Shown piece by piece: positions 15,978 through 24,226 of a DNA stretch of 64,000 nt. A model generated the notes under the pieces. The model saw only the letters and a program-made list of their open reading frames with translations. It did no database searches and had not been told where the DNA came from. The stretch comes from Bacteroidetes bacterium ADurb.Bin037 (GTDB taxonomy: Bacteria; Bacteroidota; Bacteroidia; Bacteroidales; UBA932): positions 1-64,000 of the forward strand of contig MWER01000016.1 of the NCBI GenBank assembly GCA_002071175.1, written 5' to 3'. The position numbers were made by a program, and so were the translations under genes. Each line of letters begins with the position of its first letter. The stretch's first letter is position 1.

Positions 15978-16322
15978 ATGACAATTCACGAAATAGTGTC
16001 GTTGGTTCATGGAAAGATACTTTGTGGAAATGTAGGGAATGAAGACTCCGTTGAGTATTGCTTTGCCTCGGACCTGATGAGTGACGTGCTTACAGTATGT
16101 CGGAGCGATTTTATGTTGATAACCGGCTTGTCCAATGTGCAGAGCATACGTACGGCAGAAATGAGCGATCTTAAGTACATACTGCTTGTCAGAGGAAAGA
16201 CGCCTTCCCCGGAAATGGTGGAATTGGCGGAAGAAAGCGGAATAGTACTGATCATAAGTCCTTATTCCATGTTTAAGGCATCCGGCATTTTATACCAAGC
16301 CGGATTAAAGGGAGTATATTGA
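15978..16322 (+). CDS. DRTGG-domain protein A, hydrogenase-associated
   Basis: A 114-residue single-domain protein of the DRTGG family, a small alpha/beta fold also found in phosphotransacetylase N-termini and CBS-domain proteins. It shares a characteristic A/T-S-D-L-x-S-D-V segment (residues about 31-38) with the second DRTGG protein at 18066, and both end with a hydrophobic strand and helix ('ISPYSMFKASGILYQAGL' here). Such single-domain proteins recur beside [FeFe]-hydrogenase genes in Clostridia and related anaerobes; ligand and function are unknown. Its TGA overlaps the next ATG by one base. Confidence 0.82.
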   Translation: MTIHEIVSLVHGKILCGNVGNEDSVEYCFASDLMSDVLTVCRSDFMLITGLSNVQSIRTAEMSDLKYILLVRGKTPSPEMVELAEESGIVLIISPYSMFKASGILYQAGLKGVY

Positions 16323-16735
16323 TGAATTTATCGTTTCAAATACAGGGGGGAGATTTTACTTCGGCAGGAACGGCTTCATCGCAGGTTCGTCGTACACTTA
16401 AGGAACTGGGAGTAGACGCATCTGTTATTAAGCGTGTTGTGGTAGCCCTCTATGAGGCGGAAGTGAATGTTGTGGCACATGCTTACCGGGGTACAATCTC
16501 TGCCGAAATAAGTCCCGACAAGGTTTTTATGAAACTGGTAGATGAAGGTCCCGGTATAACCGATATTGAAAAGGCGATGACACCCGGCTTTTCGACGGCA
16601 TCGCAAGAAGTAAGAGAAATGGGGTTTGGTGCCGGAATGGGTTTGCCCAATATTTGTCGGAATGCAGATGTTTTTAATATTCATTCGGTTCCGGGAAAAG
16701 GCACCACAGTTGAAATAACAATTCAATTTAAATGA
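16322..16735 (+). CDS. RsbW/SpoIIAB-like ATP-binding protein (GHKL ATPase)
   Basis: A 137-residue stand-alone GHKL ATPase of the anti-sigma-factor serine-kinase type. Motifs: N-box E-A-E-V-N-V-V-A-H-A-Y (about 41-51), G1 box D-E-G-P-G-I (about 74-79), and a G2 loop G-F-G-A-G-M-G-L near 101-108. In Bacillus such proteins phosphorylate STAS antagonists and bind sigma factors; neither a sigma factor nor a STAS protein lies nearby, so the partner is unknown, perhaps one of the adjacent DRTGG or Fe-S proteins. The start codon ATG 16322 overlaps the preceding TGA, and its own TGA overlaps the Fe-S gene's ATG by 4 nt. Confidence 0.85.
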   Translation: MNLSFQIQGGDFTSAGTASSQVRRTLKELGVDASVIKRVVVALYEAEVNVVAHAYRGTISAEISPDKVFMKLVDEGPGITDIEKAMTPGFSTASQEVREMGFGAGMGLPNICRNADVFNIHSVPGKGTTVEITIQFK

Positions 16736-18057
16736 ATATGGACCAACAAATGAAACCGTTCCATCATGCATTGCGGATCCGTAAAGAAATCTGTATAGGA
16801 TGTTCGCGCTGTATACGCGTATGTCCTACCGAGGCGTTACGTGTGATAGACGGAAAGGCGAAACTCCATCCCGAATGGTGCATCGATTGCGGTGAATGTT
16901 TCAAGGTATGTCCTGTTAAGGCTATTGTTGTGGAAGATGATGATATTGCCAAGATTTTCCGCTACAAGCATAGAATATTGCTTATTCCTTCGATCTTTTT
17001 TGCACAATTTGAAGAAAAACTGACCCTGGATGCCATCAAAGGGATTCTCTACGACATGGGATTTACTGAACTCTGTACTGTTGAACAGGGTGCAGATTTG
17101 CTTGTGGACGAAATAAATCGGTATGTAGCGGAATTTGAAGGGGAAAAACCCGTTATTTCGTCTTATTGTCCTGCCGTTGTCCGGCTGATACAGATCCGTT
17201 TTCCCTCTTTTGCCGATAGGATCATGCGCCTGATTCCCCCACTCGAGATTACCGCTCAATATTACAGGAACGAATACGAAAAGAACGGCGTTCCCCTGGA
17301 GGATGTGGGTATTTTCTATGTTACCCCGTGTGCGGCCAAGATAGCTGCCATAAAAGCTCCGGTGGGCGGTTATATTTCCCCTATCAACGGCGTGATCAAC
17401 ATGTCGGAACTGTATAACAAAGTTTTTCTTGCCTATAAGCAAAAAGGTATTACCGAGAACGAACACTGTACCCTGATCCATTCTTCGATCTCTTCCGTGG
17501 GTGTCCGCTGGTCGATGGTCGGAGGTGAAGCGGATATTTTTCGGGGTCGGGCACTGGCCATTGACAGTATGCCCAATGTAATAGAATTCCTGGAACGTTT
17601 GGAGAACGAAGAGATCAAAGGAATTGACTTCCTTGAACTAAGAGCTTGCGACATGTCGTGCTGCGGAGGGATTCTGGTACAGGACAACCGTTTTTTGATC
17701 AAGGAACGCATTGATAAAATGGCTGAAGAACTTCCTGAAAAGCATATGTTGGACCAAGAATTCAGGAATGTTTGCTCGGGCTATATACCAATGGAACCGG
17801 TAGAACCCAGGGCTATGGTCAAGTATCATGCGGACCTTAAAATAGCATTGCAGCGGATGGAAGAAGCGCGTCGCCTGCGCGATCAATTACCCGACATTGA
17901 TTGTAGTGCTTGCGGGGCTCCATCTTGTGAGGCGTTGGCGGACGATATAGTATGCAACAGGGCTACCATGAAGCACTGCGTGATTCTGCACGCCCACCGG
18001 GCAAATCCGGAAATGATGGAAAAGATTTGGGGAAAGAAACGTTTCATTAAAAAATAG
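16732..18057 (+). CDS. H-cluster-like Fe-S protein, putative sensory [FeFe]-hydrogenase homologue
   Basis: The 441-residue protein has two [4Fe-4S] ferredoxin motifs (about 20-65), a [FeFe]-hydrogenase large-subunit C-terminal domain (about 85-370) and a C-terminal four-cysteine Fe-S domain (C389, C392, C397, then further Cys to about 414). Compared with the catalytic HydA in this window, the three H-cluster motifs are altered: S-S-Y-C-P-A-V (residues about 143-149), T-P-C-A-A-K, and R-A-C-D-M-S-C (C306, C310). The four cubane-ligand cysteines are kept, but the preceding proton-relay cysteine is tyrosine (Y145). This suggests redox or H2 sensing rather than turnover. It lies between an RsbW-like ATPase and a DRTGG gene. 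Confidence 0.85.
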   Translation: MNMDQQMKPFHHALRIRKEICIGCSRCIRVCPTEALRVIDGKAKLHPEWCIDCGECFKVCPVKAIVVEDDDIAKIFRYKHRILLIPSIFFAQFEEKLTLDAIKGILYDMGFTELCTVEQGADLLVDEINRYVAEFEGEKPVISSYCPAVVRLIQIRFPSFADRIMRLIPPLEITAQYYRNEYEKNGVPLEDVGIFYVTPCAAKIAAIKAPVGGYISPINGVINMSELYNKVFLAYKQKGITENEHCTLIHSSISSVGVRWSMVGGEADIFRGRALAIDSMPNVIEFLERLENEEIKGIDFLELRACDMSCCGGILVQDNRFLIKERIDKMAEELPEKHMLDQEFRNVCSGYIPMEPVEPRAMVKYHADLKIALQRMEEARRLRDQLPDIDCSACGAPSCEALADDIVCNRATMKHCVILHAHRANPEMMEKIWGKKRFIKK

Positions 18058-18065
18058 AGTACGAT

Positions 18066-18401
18066 ATGACAGTCAAAGAAATGGCAGATGCCTTGAATTT
18101 AAGGATCTTTGCCGCAGGAGAAGGAATGAAGAACAAAGTGGAGGGAGGTTATACTTCCGATCTGCTGAGCGACGTTATGGGATATGCCGATGCAGGCTAT
18201 GTGTGGATAACTCTTCAGACACACAAGAACATAATGGCAATTGCATCACTCAAGGAACTATCGGCTGTGATCCTGGTCAAAGGTTTTGAACCCGATGAGG
18301 ATACATTGGCCTTGGCGCAAGAGGAACAGATACCGTTACTGGGGACAACCGAACAGGCATTTGAGATTTCGGGACGTTTGTATCGTTTGCTTCACCCCTG
18401 A
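18066..18401 (+). CDS. DRTGG-domain protein B, hydrogenase-associated
   Basis: A 111-residue DRTGG-family protein, paralogous to the one at 15978: both have the S-D-L-x-S-D-V segment (residues about 31-37 here), a following V/I-x-I-T strand, a central A/Y-I/V-I-L-V-K/R-G strand, and a C-terminal helix ending in L-Y. The two copies flank the RsbW-like ATPase and the H-cluster-like protein, suggesting two related binding modules in one pathway. No catalytic residues are evident. The PHP gene starts 2 nt after its stop. Confidence 0.82.
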   Translation: MTVKEMADALNLRIFAAGEGMKNKVEGGYTSDLLSDVMGYADAGYVWITLQTHKNIMAIASLKELSAVILVKGFEPDEDTLALAQEEQIPLLGTTEQAFEISGRLYRLLHP

Positions 18402-18403
18402 TC

Positions 18404-19126
18404 ATGATCAGTGTAAAAGCCGATTTGCACATACACACCTTTTTATCTCCTTGTGGCGACATTGAGATGACTCCCCTAAATATTATAAGGCAGGCCAAGG
18501 CAAAAGATCTGCAATTGATAGCTATTACCGACCATAATTCAACACTCCAAGGACCTGAGATCCGCCGGGTAGGATTGCGTGAAGGTCTTGCCGTGCTTTA
18601 CGGGGCCGAGATAACCACACGTGAAGAAGTGCATTGTCTGGCCTATGTGGGATCGGAAGAACAGCGTGAGGAACTGCAGCAGTATCTTGAAAAACATCTC
18701 CCACACATTCCCAATGATCCCGATATTTTCGGGTATCAATTCTGGGTAGATGAAAAAGAACAGATACTGGGAGAGGCTCCTTACCTGCTGATCTCAGCCA
18801 TTGACCAGAGCATTGATCAGGTGGCCGCCTTTGTACATTCCATAGGGGGACTTTTCGTGCCTGCACATATAGAAAGACCAAGGAATTCCCTGCTAAGCCA
18901 ATTGGGATTTGTACCGCCGGGATTGCCTGCCGATGCCCTGGAGCTTTCGCGTCACGCAGATCCGGTCTCTTTTCGCAGCAAGAACAATTACCTGAAAAAA
19001 TACAAGATCATACAATCCTCAGACGCTCATCATCTCTGTGACGTCGGTTCGGTTTACACGACGTTTGAAATGGATGTCCCCGGTTTTGACGGATTAAAAA
19101 AAGCATTGACAACATCCTATGAATGA
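18404..19126 (+). CDS. PHP-domain phosphoesterase, hydrogenase-associated
   Basis: A 240-residue PHP-fold protein. Metal-binding motifs typical of the family are present: D-L-H-I-H-T (about 6-11), I-T-D-H-N-S near 43-48, a G-A-E-I-T segment near 68-72, the P-A-H-I-E motif near 152-156, and S-S-D-A-H-H near 206-211. PHP proteins hydrolyse phosphoesters of nucleotides, histidinol phosphate or DNA ends; the substrate here is unknown. Proteins of this subtype recur beside [FeFe]-hydrogenase operons. Its 3' end overlaps the second GHKL gene by 8 nt. Confidence 0.85.
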   Translation: MISVKADLHIHTFLSPCGDIEMTPLNIIRQAKAKDLQLIAITDHNSTLQGPEIRRVGLREGLAVLYGAEITTREEVHCLAYVGSEEQREELQQYLEKHLPHIPNDPDIFGYQFWVDEKEQILGEAPYLLISAIDQSIDQVAAFVHSIGGLFVPAHIERPRNSLLSQLGFVPPGLPADALELSRHADPVSFRSKNNYLKKYKIIQSSDAHHLCDVGSVYTTFEMDVPGFDGLKKALTTSYE

Positions 19127-19673
19127 TCTGGCCTTACATTTACTTGACATTGTACAGAATTCTCTGGCTGCCGGTGCTTCCTTTATTACTATAGAAGTAG
19201 ATGAAAATCCCGCAGGCAATCTTTTGACTATCAGCGTAAAAGACAACGGGCGAGGAATGAGCCCTGAGCAATTGCAAAAGCTCAGCGATCCGTTCTTCAC
19301 ATCCCGGACTACCCGGCGGGTAGGCTTGGGCGTTCCCCTCCTCAGACATACGGCGGAACAAAGCGGAGGAGATCTTGAGGTGATCTCGGAACTTGGAAAA
19401 GGTACCTGTCTGACCGTCCGTTTTCAATACGATCATCTGGACCGGCCGCCACTGGGCGATGTGGCCAATGCGGTGGTATTGATGATCTCGGCTAACCCCG
19501 GTGTGGATTTCGCATACAAATATACATATAACGACAGATCATATGATATCGATACGCTTCAACTGAAGGAAGTGATGGGCGATCTGCCTCTTAATGATAT
19601 CTATGTAATGGAAATGATAGAGGAAATGATAAAGGAAAACCAAAGTGATTTGAAAGTTTGCCAAATTCAATAA
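19119..19673 (+). CDS. Second stand-alone GHKL ATPase, hydrogenase-associated
   Basis: A 184-residue protein consisting of a histidine-kinase-type HATPase domain and a C-terminal extension, without an H-box or sensor domain. Motifs: N-box D-I-V-Q-N-S-L-A-A-G-A (about 10-20), G1 D-N-G-R-G-M (about 44-49), and a G2-like R-R-V-G-L-G-V-P-L-L segment (about 66-75). The C-terminal 60 residues are unassigned. With no phosphoacceptor domain it may act as an ATP-dependent switch or kinase on a neighbouring protein. It overlaps the PHP gene and precedes a 64-nt gap that holds a promoter for the hydrogenase genes. Confidence 0.83.
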   Translation: MNDLALHLLDIVQNSLAAGASFITIEVDENPAGNLLTISVKDNGRGMSPEQLQKLSDPFFTSRTTRRVGLGVPLLRHTAEQSGGDLEVISELGKGTCLTVRFQYDHLDRPPLGDVANAVVLMISANPGVDFAYKYTYNDRSYDIDTLQLKEVMGDLPLNDIYVMEMIEEMIKENQSDLKVCQIQ

Positions 19674-19688
19674 TTTGGGTTTACTTTG
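19657..19688 (+). promoter_or_regulatory. Internal promoter for the hydrogenase structural genes
   Basis: TTTG (19657-19660), 20-nt spacer, TTACTTTG (19681-19688): 7 of 8 matches to TAnnTTTG and ideal spacing to the -33 element. It straddles the end of the GHKL gene, in the largest gap (64 nt) of the signalling-hydrogenase block, and would allow the [2Fe-2S] protein and hydB-hydA-hydC to be expressed apart from the upstream genes. Confidence 0.6.
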
Positions 19689-19737
19689 CGAATCTCACTT
19701 TGCTACATATATATTAAAAACAGTTTATTTTATTGCT

Positions 19738-20127
19738 ATGACAAAGATTAAATCATTGGACGAATTGCGAAAAAGAAAAGAGCAACTCGAACACAGGATG
19801 GAAATCAGGGACAAAAGCGACCATCCCGAAAGCCTTGTACAAATTAAGGTTGCAATGGCCACATGCGGGATTGCTTCCGGTGCTCGTACGGTAATGAATG
19901 CCCTTGTGGAGAAAATCAAAAAAGAAAAGGTACCAGCCATTGTCACTCAAACCGGATGCATGGGTTATTGCTATGCCGAACCTACGGTTGAGGTAAAGAA
20001 ACCCGGACAGGATCCGATTGTGTTTTCCTATGTCGATGTCAAAAAGGCAGAAGAAATAATTGACAAATATATTCTCAACAATGAATTGCTTGACGGTATC
20101 CTGCCGGCAAACTATCAGACTATTTAA
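19738..20127 (+). CDS. [2Fe-2S] thioredoxin-like ferredoxin, hydrogenase-associated
   Basis: A 129-residue protein with a thioredoxin-like [2Fe-2S] ferredoxin domain: a first cysteine in M-A-T-C-G-I-A-S-G-A-R and two more in Q-T-G-C-M-G-Y-C-Y-A-E-P, the pattern of NuoE-like and HydB N-terminal domains. It probably carries electrons to or from the hydrogenase complex, or stabilises it; a separate protein of this type precedes hydB in many electron-bifurcating hydrogenase operons. Start chosen at ATG 19738, downstream of the promoter; an upstream start codon at 19675 lies within the promoter. Confidence 0.85.
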   Translation: MTKIKSLDELRKRKEQLEHRMEIRDKSDHPESLVQIKVAMATCGIASGARTVMNALVEKIKKEKVPAIVTQTGCMGYCYAEPTVEVKKPGQDPIVFSYVDVKKAEEIIDKYILNNELLDGILPANYQTI

Positions 20128-20150
20128 ATCATTCAATAACTGGAATTATA

Positions 20151-21938
20151 ATGTATAAAATGCAATTACTTGTTTGCGGCGGGACCGGATGTCGGGCCTC
20201 CGCAAGCGCAAAAATTGTAGAGAAACTGAATGAATCACTTAAAGCTCACGGGCTGGACGAAGATGCACAGGTGGTAACTACCGGTTGTTTCGGATTTTGC
20301 GAAAAAGGCCCCATTGTGAAAGTGATTCCGGACAACACATTCTACACAGAGGTCCAGCCGGAAGATGCGGAAGAGATCGTTGCCGAGCACATCCTGAAAG
20401 GAAGAAAGGTTGGCCGTCTGCTGTATGAAAATCCCGAAACACAGGAACACGTTTCCGATTCCAAGCACATGGGATTCTACCAGAAACAGATGCGTATAGC
20501 ATTGAAGAATTGCGGAGTTATTGACCCGGAAAATATAGACGAATATATTGCCCGGGACGGCTATTCGGCATTGGCTCAGGTTATTTCTGATCTTACACCG
20601 CAACAGGCAATTGACTTGCTTAAACAGAGCGGATTGCGCGGAAGGGGCGGAGCAGGGTTTCCAACCGGTCTGAAATGGGAGATTACAAGCAAATTCACAT
20701 CGGACCAGAAATATGTGGTTTGTAACGCCGACGAAGGCGACCCGGGTGCTTTCATGGACCGTTCCATTTTGGAAGGCGACCCCAATGCGGTCATTGAAGC
20801 GATGGCCATCTGCGGTTATTGCATTGGAGCAAATAAAGGTCTCATTTATATCCGGGCAGAATATCCTCTTGCCATCAGACGATTGAGGATAGCCATTCAG
20901 CAAGCCCGCGATTATGGTTTACTGGGCGACAATATTTTAGGAACTGATTTTTCATTCGATATGGAATTGCGTTACGGGGCAGGTGCTTTTGTCTGTGGCG
21001 AAGAGACGGCCCTGATCGCATCTATGGAAGGAAACCGCGGTGAACCCAGGGTCAAGCCGCCTTTCCCTGCCGAAGACGGATACCTTCATAAACCTACTGT
21101 CGTAAATAACGTTGAAACTTTTGCCAACGTACCTGTGATATTCCTCAAAGGACCGGAATGGTTTTCAAGCATAGGTACGGAAAAATCAAAAGGAACCAAA
21201 GTTTTTGCACTGGCAGGAAAGATCAATAACGTAGGACTGATTGAAGTGCCCATGGGTATTACCTTGCGCGAGATCATATATGAAATCGGAGGCGGAATAA
21301 AGAACGGTAAAAAATTCAAAGCGGTTCAGACAGGAGGACCTTCGGGTGGCTGTCTGACCGAAAAACATCTGGATACGCCTATTGACTTTGACAGCCTGGT
21401 AGCTGCAGGATCTATGATGGGTTCCGGGGGTATGATCGTTATGGATGAAGATGACTGTATGGTCTCCATTGCAAAATTCTACCTGGAATTCATTGTCGAG
21501 GAATCTTGCGGTAAATGTACCCCTTGCCGGGTAGGCAACAAGCGCATGCTCGAAATTTTGGAAAAAATATGCAAGGGTAAGGGCAGCATGGAGGACCTGG
21601 ATCATTTGCGCAATTTTGCAAACGTGATAAAGGATACGGCATTATGCGGCCTGGGACAGACTTCTCCGAATCCCGTACTTTCCACACTGGATAACTTCTA
21701 TGACGAATACCTCGCCCATGTTAAGGATAAGAAGTGTTACGCGAAAAAGTGCAAGGATCTTGCCACTTATACGATCATCCCGGAAGTTTGTACTGGATGT
21801 ACCGTATGTGCTAAGAATTGTCCCGTTGAAGCCATTACGGGCGAAAGACGGCAACCGCACTTCATCAACCAGGATAAATGTATCCGCTGTGGCGTATGTT
21901 ATACGAAGTGTAAATTTAATGCTATCTTAGTTCAATAA
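20151..21938 (+). CDS. hydB: NADH-binding flavoprotein subunit of [FeFe] hydrogenase, HydB (NuoF-like)
   Basis: The 595-residue protein has, in order, an N-terminal [2Fe-2S] thioredoxin-like domain, a NuoF FMN/NAD domain with the glycine-rich R-G-R-G-G-A-G-F-P-T-G segment (about 165-175), an SLBB domain, a [4Fe-4S] motif S-C-G-K-C-T-P-C (about 451-458), and two C-terminal [4Fe-4S] ferredoxin motifs (about 545-590). This architecture is that of HydB/HndC of NADH-dependent or electron-bifurcating hydrogenases. It passes electrons between NAD(H) and HydA/HydC. Whether the complex bifurcates (NADH plus ferredoxin) cannot be settled from sequence. Confidence 0.95.
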   Translation: MYKMQLLVCGGTGCRASASAKIVEKLNESLKAHGLDEDAQVVTTGCFGFCEKGPIVKVIPDNTFYTEVQPEDAEEIVAEHILKGRKVGRLLYENPETQEHVSDSKHMGFYQKQMRIALKNCGVIDPENIDEYIARDGYSALAQVISDLTPQQAIDLLKQSGLRGRGGAGFPTGLKWEITSKFTSDQKYVVCNADEGDPGAFMDRSILEGDPNAVIEAMAICGYCIGANKGLIYIRAEYPLAIRRLRIAIQQARDYGLLGDNILGTDFSFDMELRYGAGAFVCGEETALIASMEGNRGEPRVKPPFPAEDGYLHKPTVVNNVETFANVPVIFLKGPEWFSSIGTEKSKGTKVFALAGKINNVGLIEVPMGITLREIIYEIGGGIKNGKKFKAVQTGGPSGGCLTEKHLDTPIDFDSLVAAGSMMGSGGMIVMDEDDCMVSIAKFYLEFIVEESCGKCTPCRVGNKRMLEILEKICKGKGSMEDLDHLRNFANVIKDTALCGLGQTSPNPVLSTLDNFYDEYLAHVKDKKCYAKKCKDLATYTIIPEVCTGCTVCAKNCPVEAITGERRQPHFINQDKCIRCGVCYTKCKFNAILVQ

Positions 21939-21946
21939 GCGAGAAT

Positions 21947-23710
21947 ATGGAAACAGTAAAATTAACTATAGACAACAAACATATAGAAGTTCCCAAGGGA
22001 ACGACCATTCTCCAGGCGGCAAAACAGGCGGGGATCAATATCCCATCCCTGTGTTACATGAATTTACCGCACCTGGACCAAGAACACAAACCCGGAAGTT
22101 GCCGGGTATGTTTAGTGGAAATCCCCGGAAAAAGGACCCTGGTTCCCGCATGTGTCATCAAATGTACGGAAGGCATGGAGGTCCTGACCCATTCGATGCG
22201 TGCCCTAAATGCCCGCAGGACCGTAGTGGAACTGCTGCTTTCCGATCACCCGAAAGATTGCCTTATTTGTCCTTCTTCAGGTAATTGTGAATTGCAAAAA
22301 CTGTCCATTACTATGGGGATCCGTGAAATAAGCACGGTTGAACACGCAGCCGTTTCCACTTATCGCAAGGATGCTTCTCCCGCATTACTCCGTGATATGG
22401 ACAAATGCGTCATGTGCCGCAGTTGTGAGACCGTTTGTAACGAAATCCAAACAGTCGGGGCTTTGAGTGCCATTAACCGCGGTTTCATGGCCGTTGTCGC
22501 TCCGGCTTTCGAACAAGACCTTACCGATTCGCCCTGTACTTTCTGCGGTCAGTGTGTTGCCGTGTGTCCGACAGGAGCCCTTACGGCTGTAGACAACACA
22601 TCCCATGTGATGCGCGCCCTGGCTGATCCCAACAAATACGTGGTGGTGCAGACAGCTCCCGCAGTGCGTGTCGCTCTTGGTGAAGAATTCGGTTATCAGC
22701 CCGGTACTCCGGTAACCGGCAAGATGGTAGCTGCTTTGCGGGCACTTGGCTTTAACAAAGTGTACGATACTGATTTTGCCGCAGACCTGACCATTATGGA
22801 AGAAGGTTCCGAATTGCTGGACAGAATCACACGTTATCTGAACGGTGACAAGAGCGTACGCCTTCCCATCCTGACATCATGTTGTCCGGCATGGGTAAAT
22901 TTCTTCGAGACCAACTATCCCGACATGCTGGATGTTCCTTCAACGGCCCGTTCACCGCAGCAGATGTTCGGTTCCATTGCCAAAACGTATATGGCCGATA
23001 AGCTGGGGGTAAAAAGAGAGAACATGGTAGTGGTTTCGGTGATGCCCTGTATAGCTAAAAAATACGAGTGCCAGAGAGAAGAATTCAAAGTAGATGGCGA
23101 TCCCGACGTAGATTATTCTCTTACTACCCGTGAACTGGCACACCTGATCAAAATTGGAAATATTGACTTCCAATCCCTGAAGGATGAAGATTACGACCGT
23201 CACATGGGTGAATCTACCGGTGCCGCTGTGATCTTTGGGGCTACCGGCGGTGTGATAGAGGCTGCAGCCCGTACTGCCTACGAGTTGTTTACCGGAAAGA
23301 AACTGGAAAAAGTTGATTTCGAAGAACTCCGGGGTCTGGAAGGGATCAGGACAGCTACTGTCGATTTTAATGGCACACCCATCCATATTGGAATTGCACA
23401 TACCCTTGGAAATGCCAGAAAACTGCTGGACGGCATCAAACAGGGAATGTATAACTTCCATGCCATCGAGATCATGGCTTGTCCCGGAGGATGTATAGGC
23501 GGTGCCGGACAACCGTTGCACAGGGGCACTGACGTTGCACTTAAAGCCCGTATGGCAGCCCTTTATAAAGAAGACTTCAATATGCCCATCCGTAAATCTC
23601 ACGAGAATTCGGAGATCATCGAACTTTATGAAAAATTCCTTGGGAAGCCGCTCAGTGAAAAATCCCACAAGCTGTTGCATACCCATTATTTCAGTCACCC
23701 GAAACAATAA
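21947..23710 (+). CDS. hydA: [FeFe] hydrogenase catalytic subunit HydA (group A, NADH-linked)
   Basis: The 587-residue protein makes or consumes H2. Domains: N-terminal [2Fe-2S] (about 1-80), His-ligated [4Fe-4S] (near 100-120), two [4Fe-4S] (near 145-220), the H-cluster domain, and a C-terminal small-subunit segment (about 530-587). All three H-cluster motifs are canonical: T-S-C-C-P-A-W near 310-316, M-P-C-I-A-K near 366-371, and M-A-C-P-G-G-C-I-G-G near 509-518. It lies between hydB (8 nt upstream) and hydC (18 nt downstream). Maturases HydE, HydF and HydG are not in the window. Confidence 0.97.
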   Translation: METVKLTIDNKHIEVPKGTTILQAAKQAGINIPSLCYMNLPHLDQEHKPGSCRVCLVEIPGKRTLVPACVIKCTEGMEVLTHSMRALNARRTVVELLLSDHPKDCLICPSSGNCELQKLSITMGIREISTVEHAAVSTYRKDASPALLRDMDKCVMCRSCETVCNEIQTVGALSAINRGFMAVVAPAFEQDLTDSPCTFCGQCVAVCPTGALTAVDNTSHVMRALADPNKYVVVQTAPAVRVALGEEFGYQPGTPVTGKMVAALRALGFNKVYDTDFAADLTIMEEGSELLDRITRYLNGDKSVRLPILTSCCPAWVNFFETNYPDMLDVPSTARSPQQMFGSIAKTYMADKLGVKRENMVVVSVMPCIAKKYECQREEFKVDGDPDVDYSLTTRELAHLIKIGNIDFQSLKDEDYDRHMGESTGAAVIFGATGGVIEAAARTAYELFTGKKLEKVDFEELRGLEGIRTATVDFNGTPIHIGIAHTLGNARKLLDGIKQGMYNFHAIEIMACPGGCIGGAGQPLHRGTDVALKARMAALYKEDFNMPIRKSHENSEIIELYEKFLGKPLSEKSHKLLHTHYFSHPKQ

Positions 23711-23728
23711 CCATTAATTTCTATTCCT

Positions 23729-24205
23729 ATGAAGAAATTTGAACTAAACGATTGTCACAAAAAGACAATAAAAGAAATATGCGAATCTTTCGGGAACAAG
23801 AGGAGTGAGTTGATAAACATCCTGCATACGACCCAGGAACATTTTGGGTATTTGCCCGAATCTGTTCAGCTTGAGATCGCTCTGAACTTGAAAATATCCC
23901 TGGCAAGTGTCTACGGGGTAGTTACTTTCTACTCGTTTTTCACCATGATTCCCAAAGGGAAGTATCCCATTTCCGTTTGCCTGGGAACGGCTTGTTATGT
24001 CCGTGGTGCCGAAAAGATCGTGGAAACTCTGGAAAAGGAACTGAAGATCAAAGTGGGGCAGGTAACCGAAGACGGAAAATTCTCGCTCGACTGCCTGCGT
24101 TGTATCGGAGCCTGCGGACTGGCACCGGTCATGATGATAGGAGAAGAGGTTCACGGCCGGTTGGAACCGGAAATGATAAGCGATATCATTAAAAAGTACG
24201 AATGA
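23729..24205 (+). CDS. hydC: NuoE-like [2Fe-2S] subunit of the hydrogenase, HydC
   Basis: A 158-residue NuoE/HndA-type protein with a helical N-terminus and a thioredoxin-like [2Fe-2S] domain. Cluster cysteines are in C-L-G-T-A-C (about 84-89) and C-I-G-A-C (about 128-132). It completes the trimeric HydABC complex and works with HydB in electron transfer with NAD(H). It is the last gene of the operon and is followed 21 nt later by a strong terminator. Confidence 0.95.
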   Translation: MKKFELNDCHKKTIKEICESFGNKRSELINILHTTQEHFGYLPESVQLEIALNLKISLASVYGVVTFYSFFTMIPKGKYPISVCLGTACYVRGAEKIVETLEKELKIKVGQVTEDGKFSLDCLRCIGACGLAPVMMIGEEVHGRLEPEMISDIIKKYE

Positions 24206-24226
24206 TTGCAGAATATATTTATGACA

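Noticed and set aside
20235..20903. 222-codon open frame antisense to hydB
   Set aside because: It lies wholly within hydB, which is a full-length, well-conserved gene; composition and lack of motifs mark it as a shadow.
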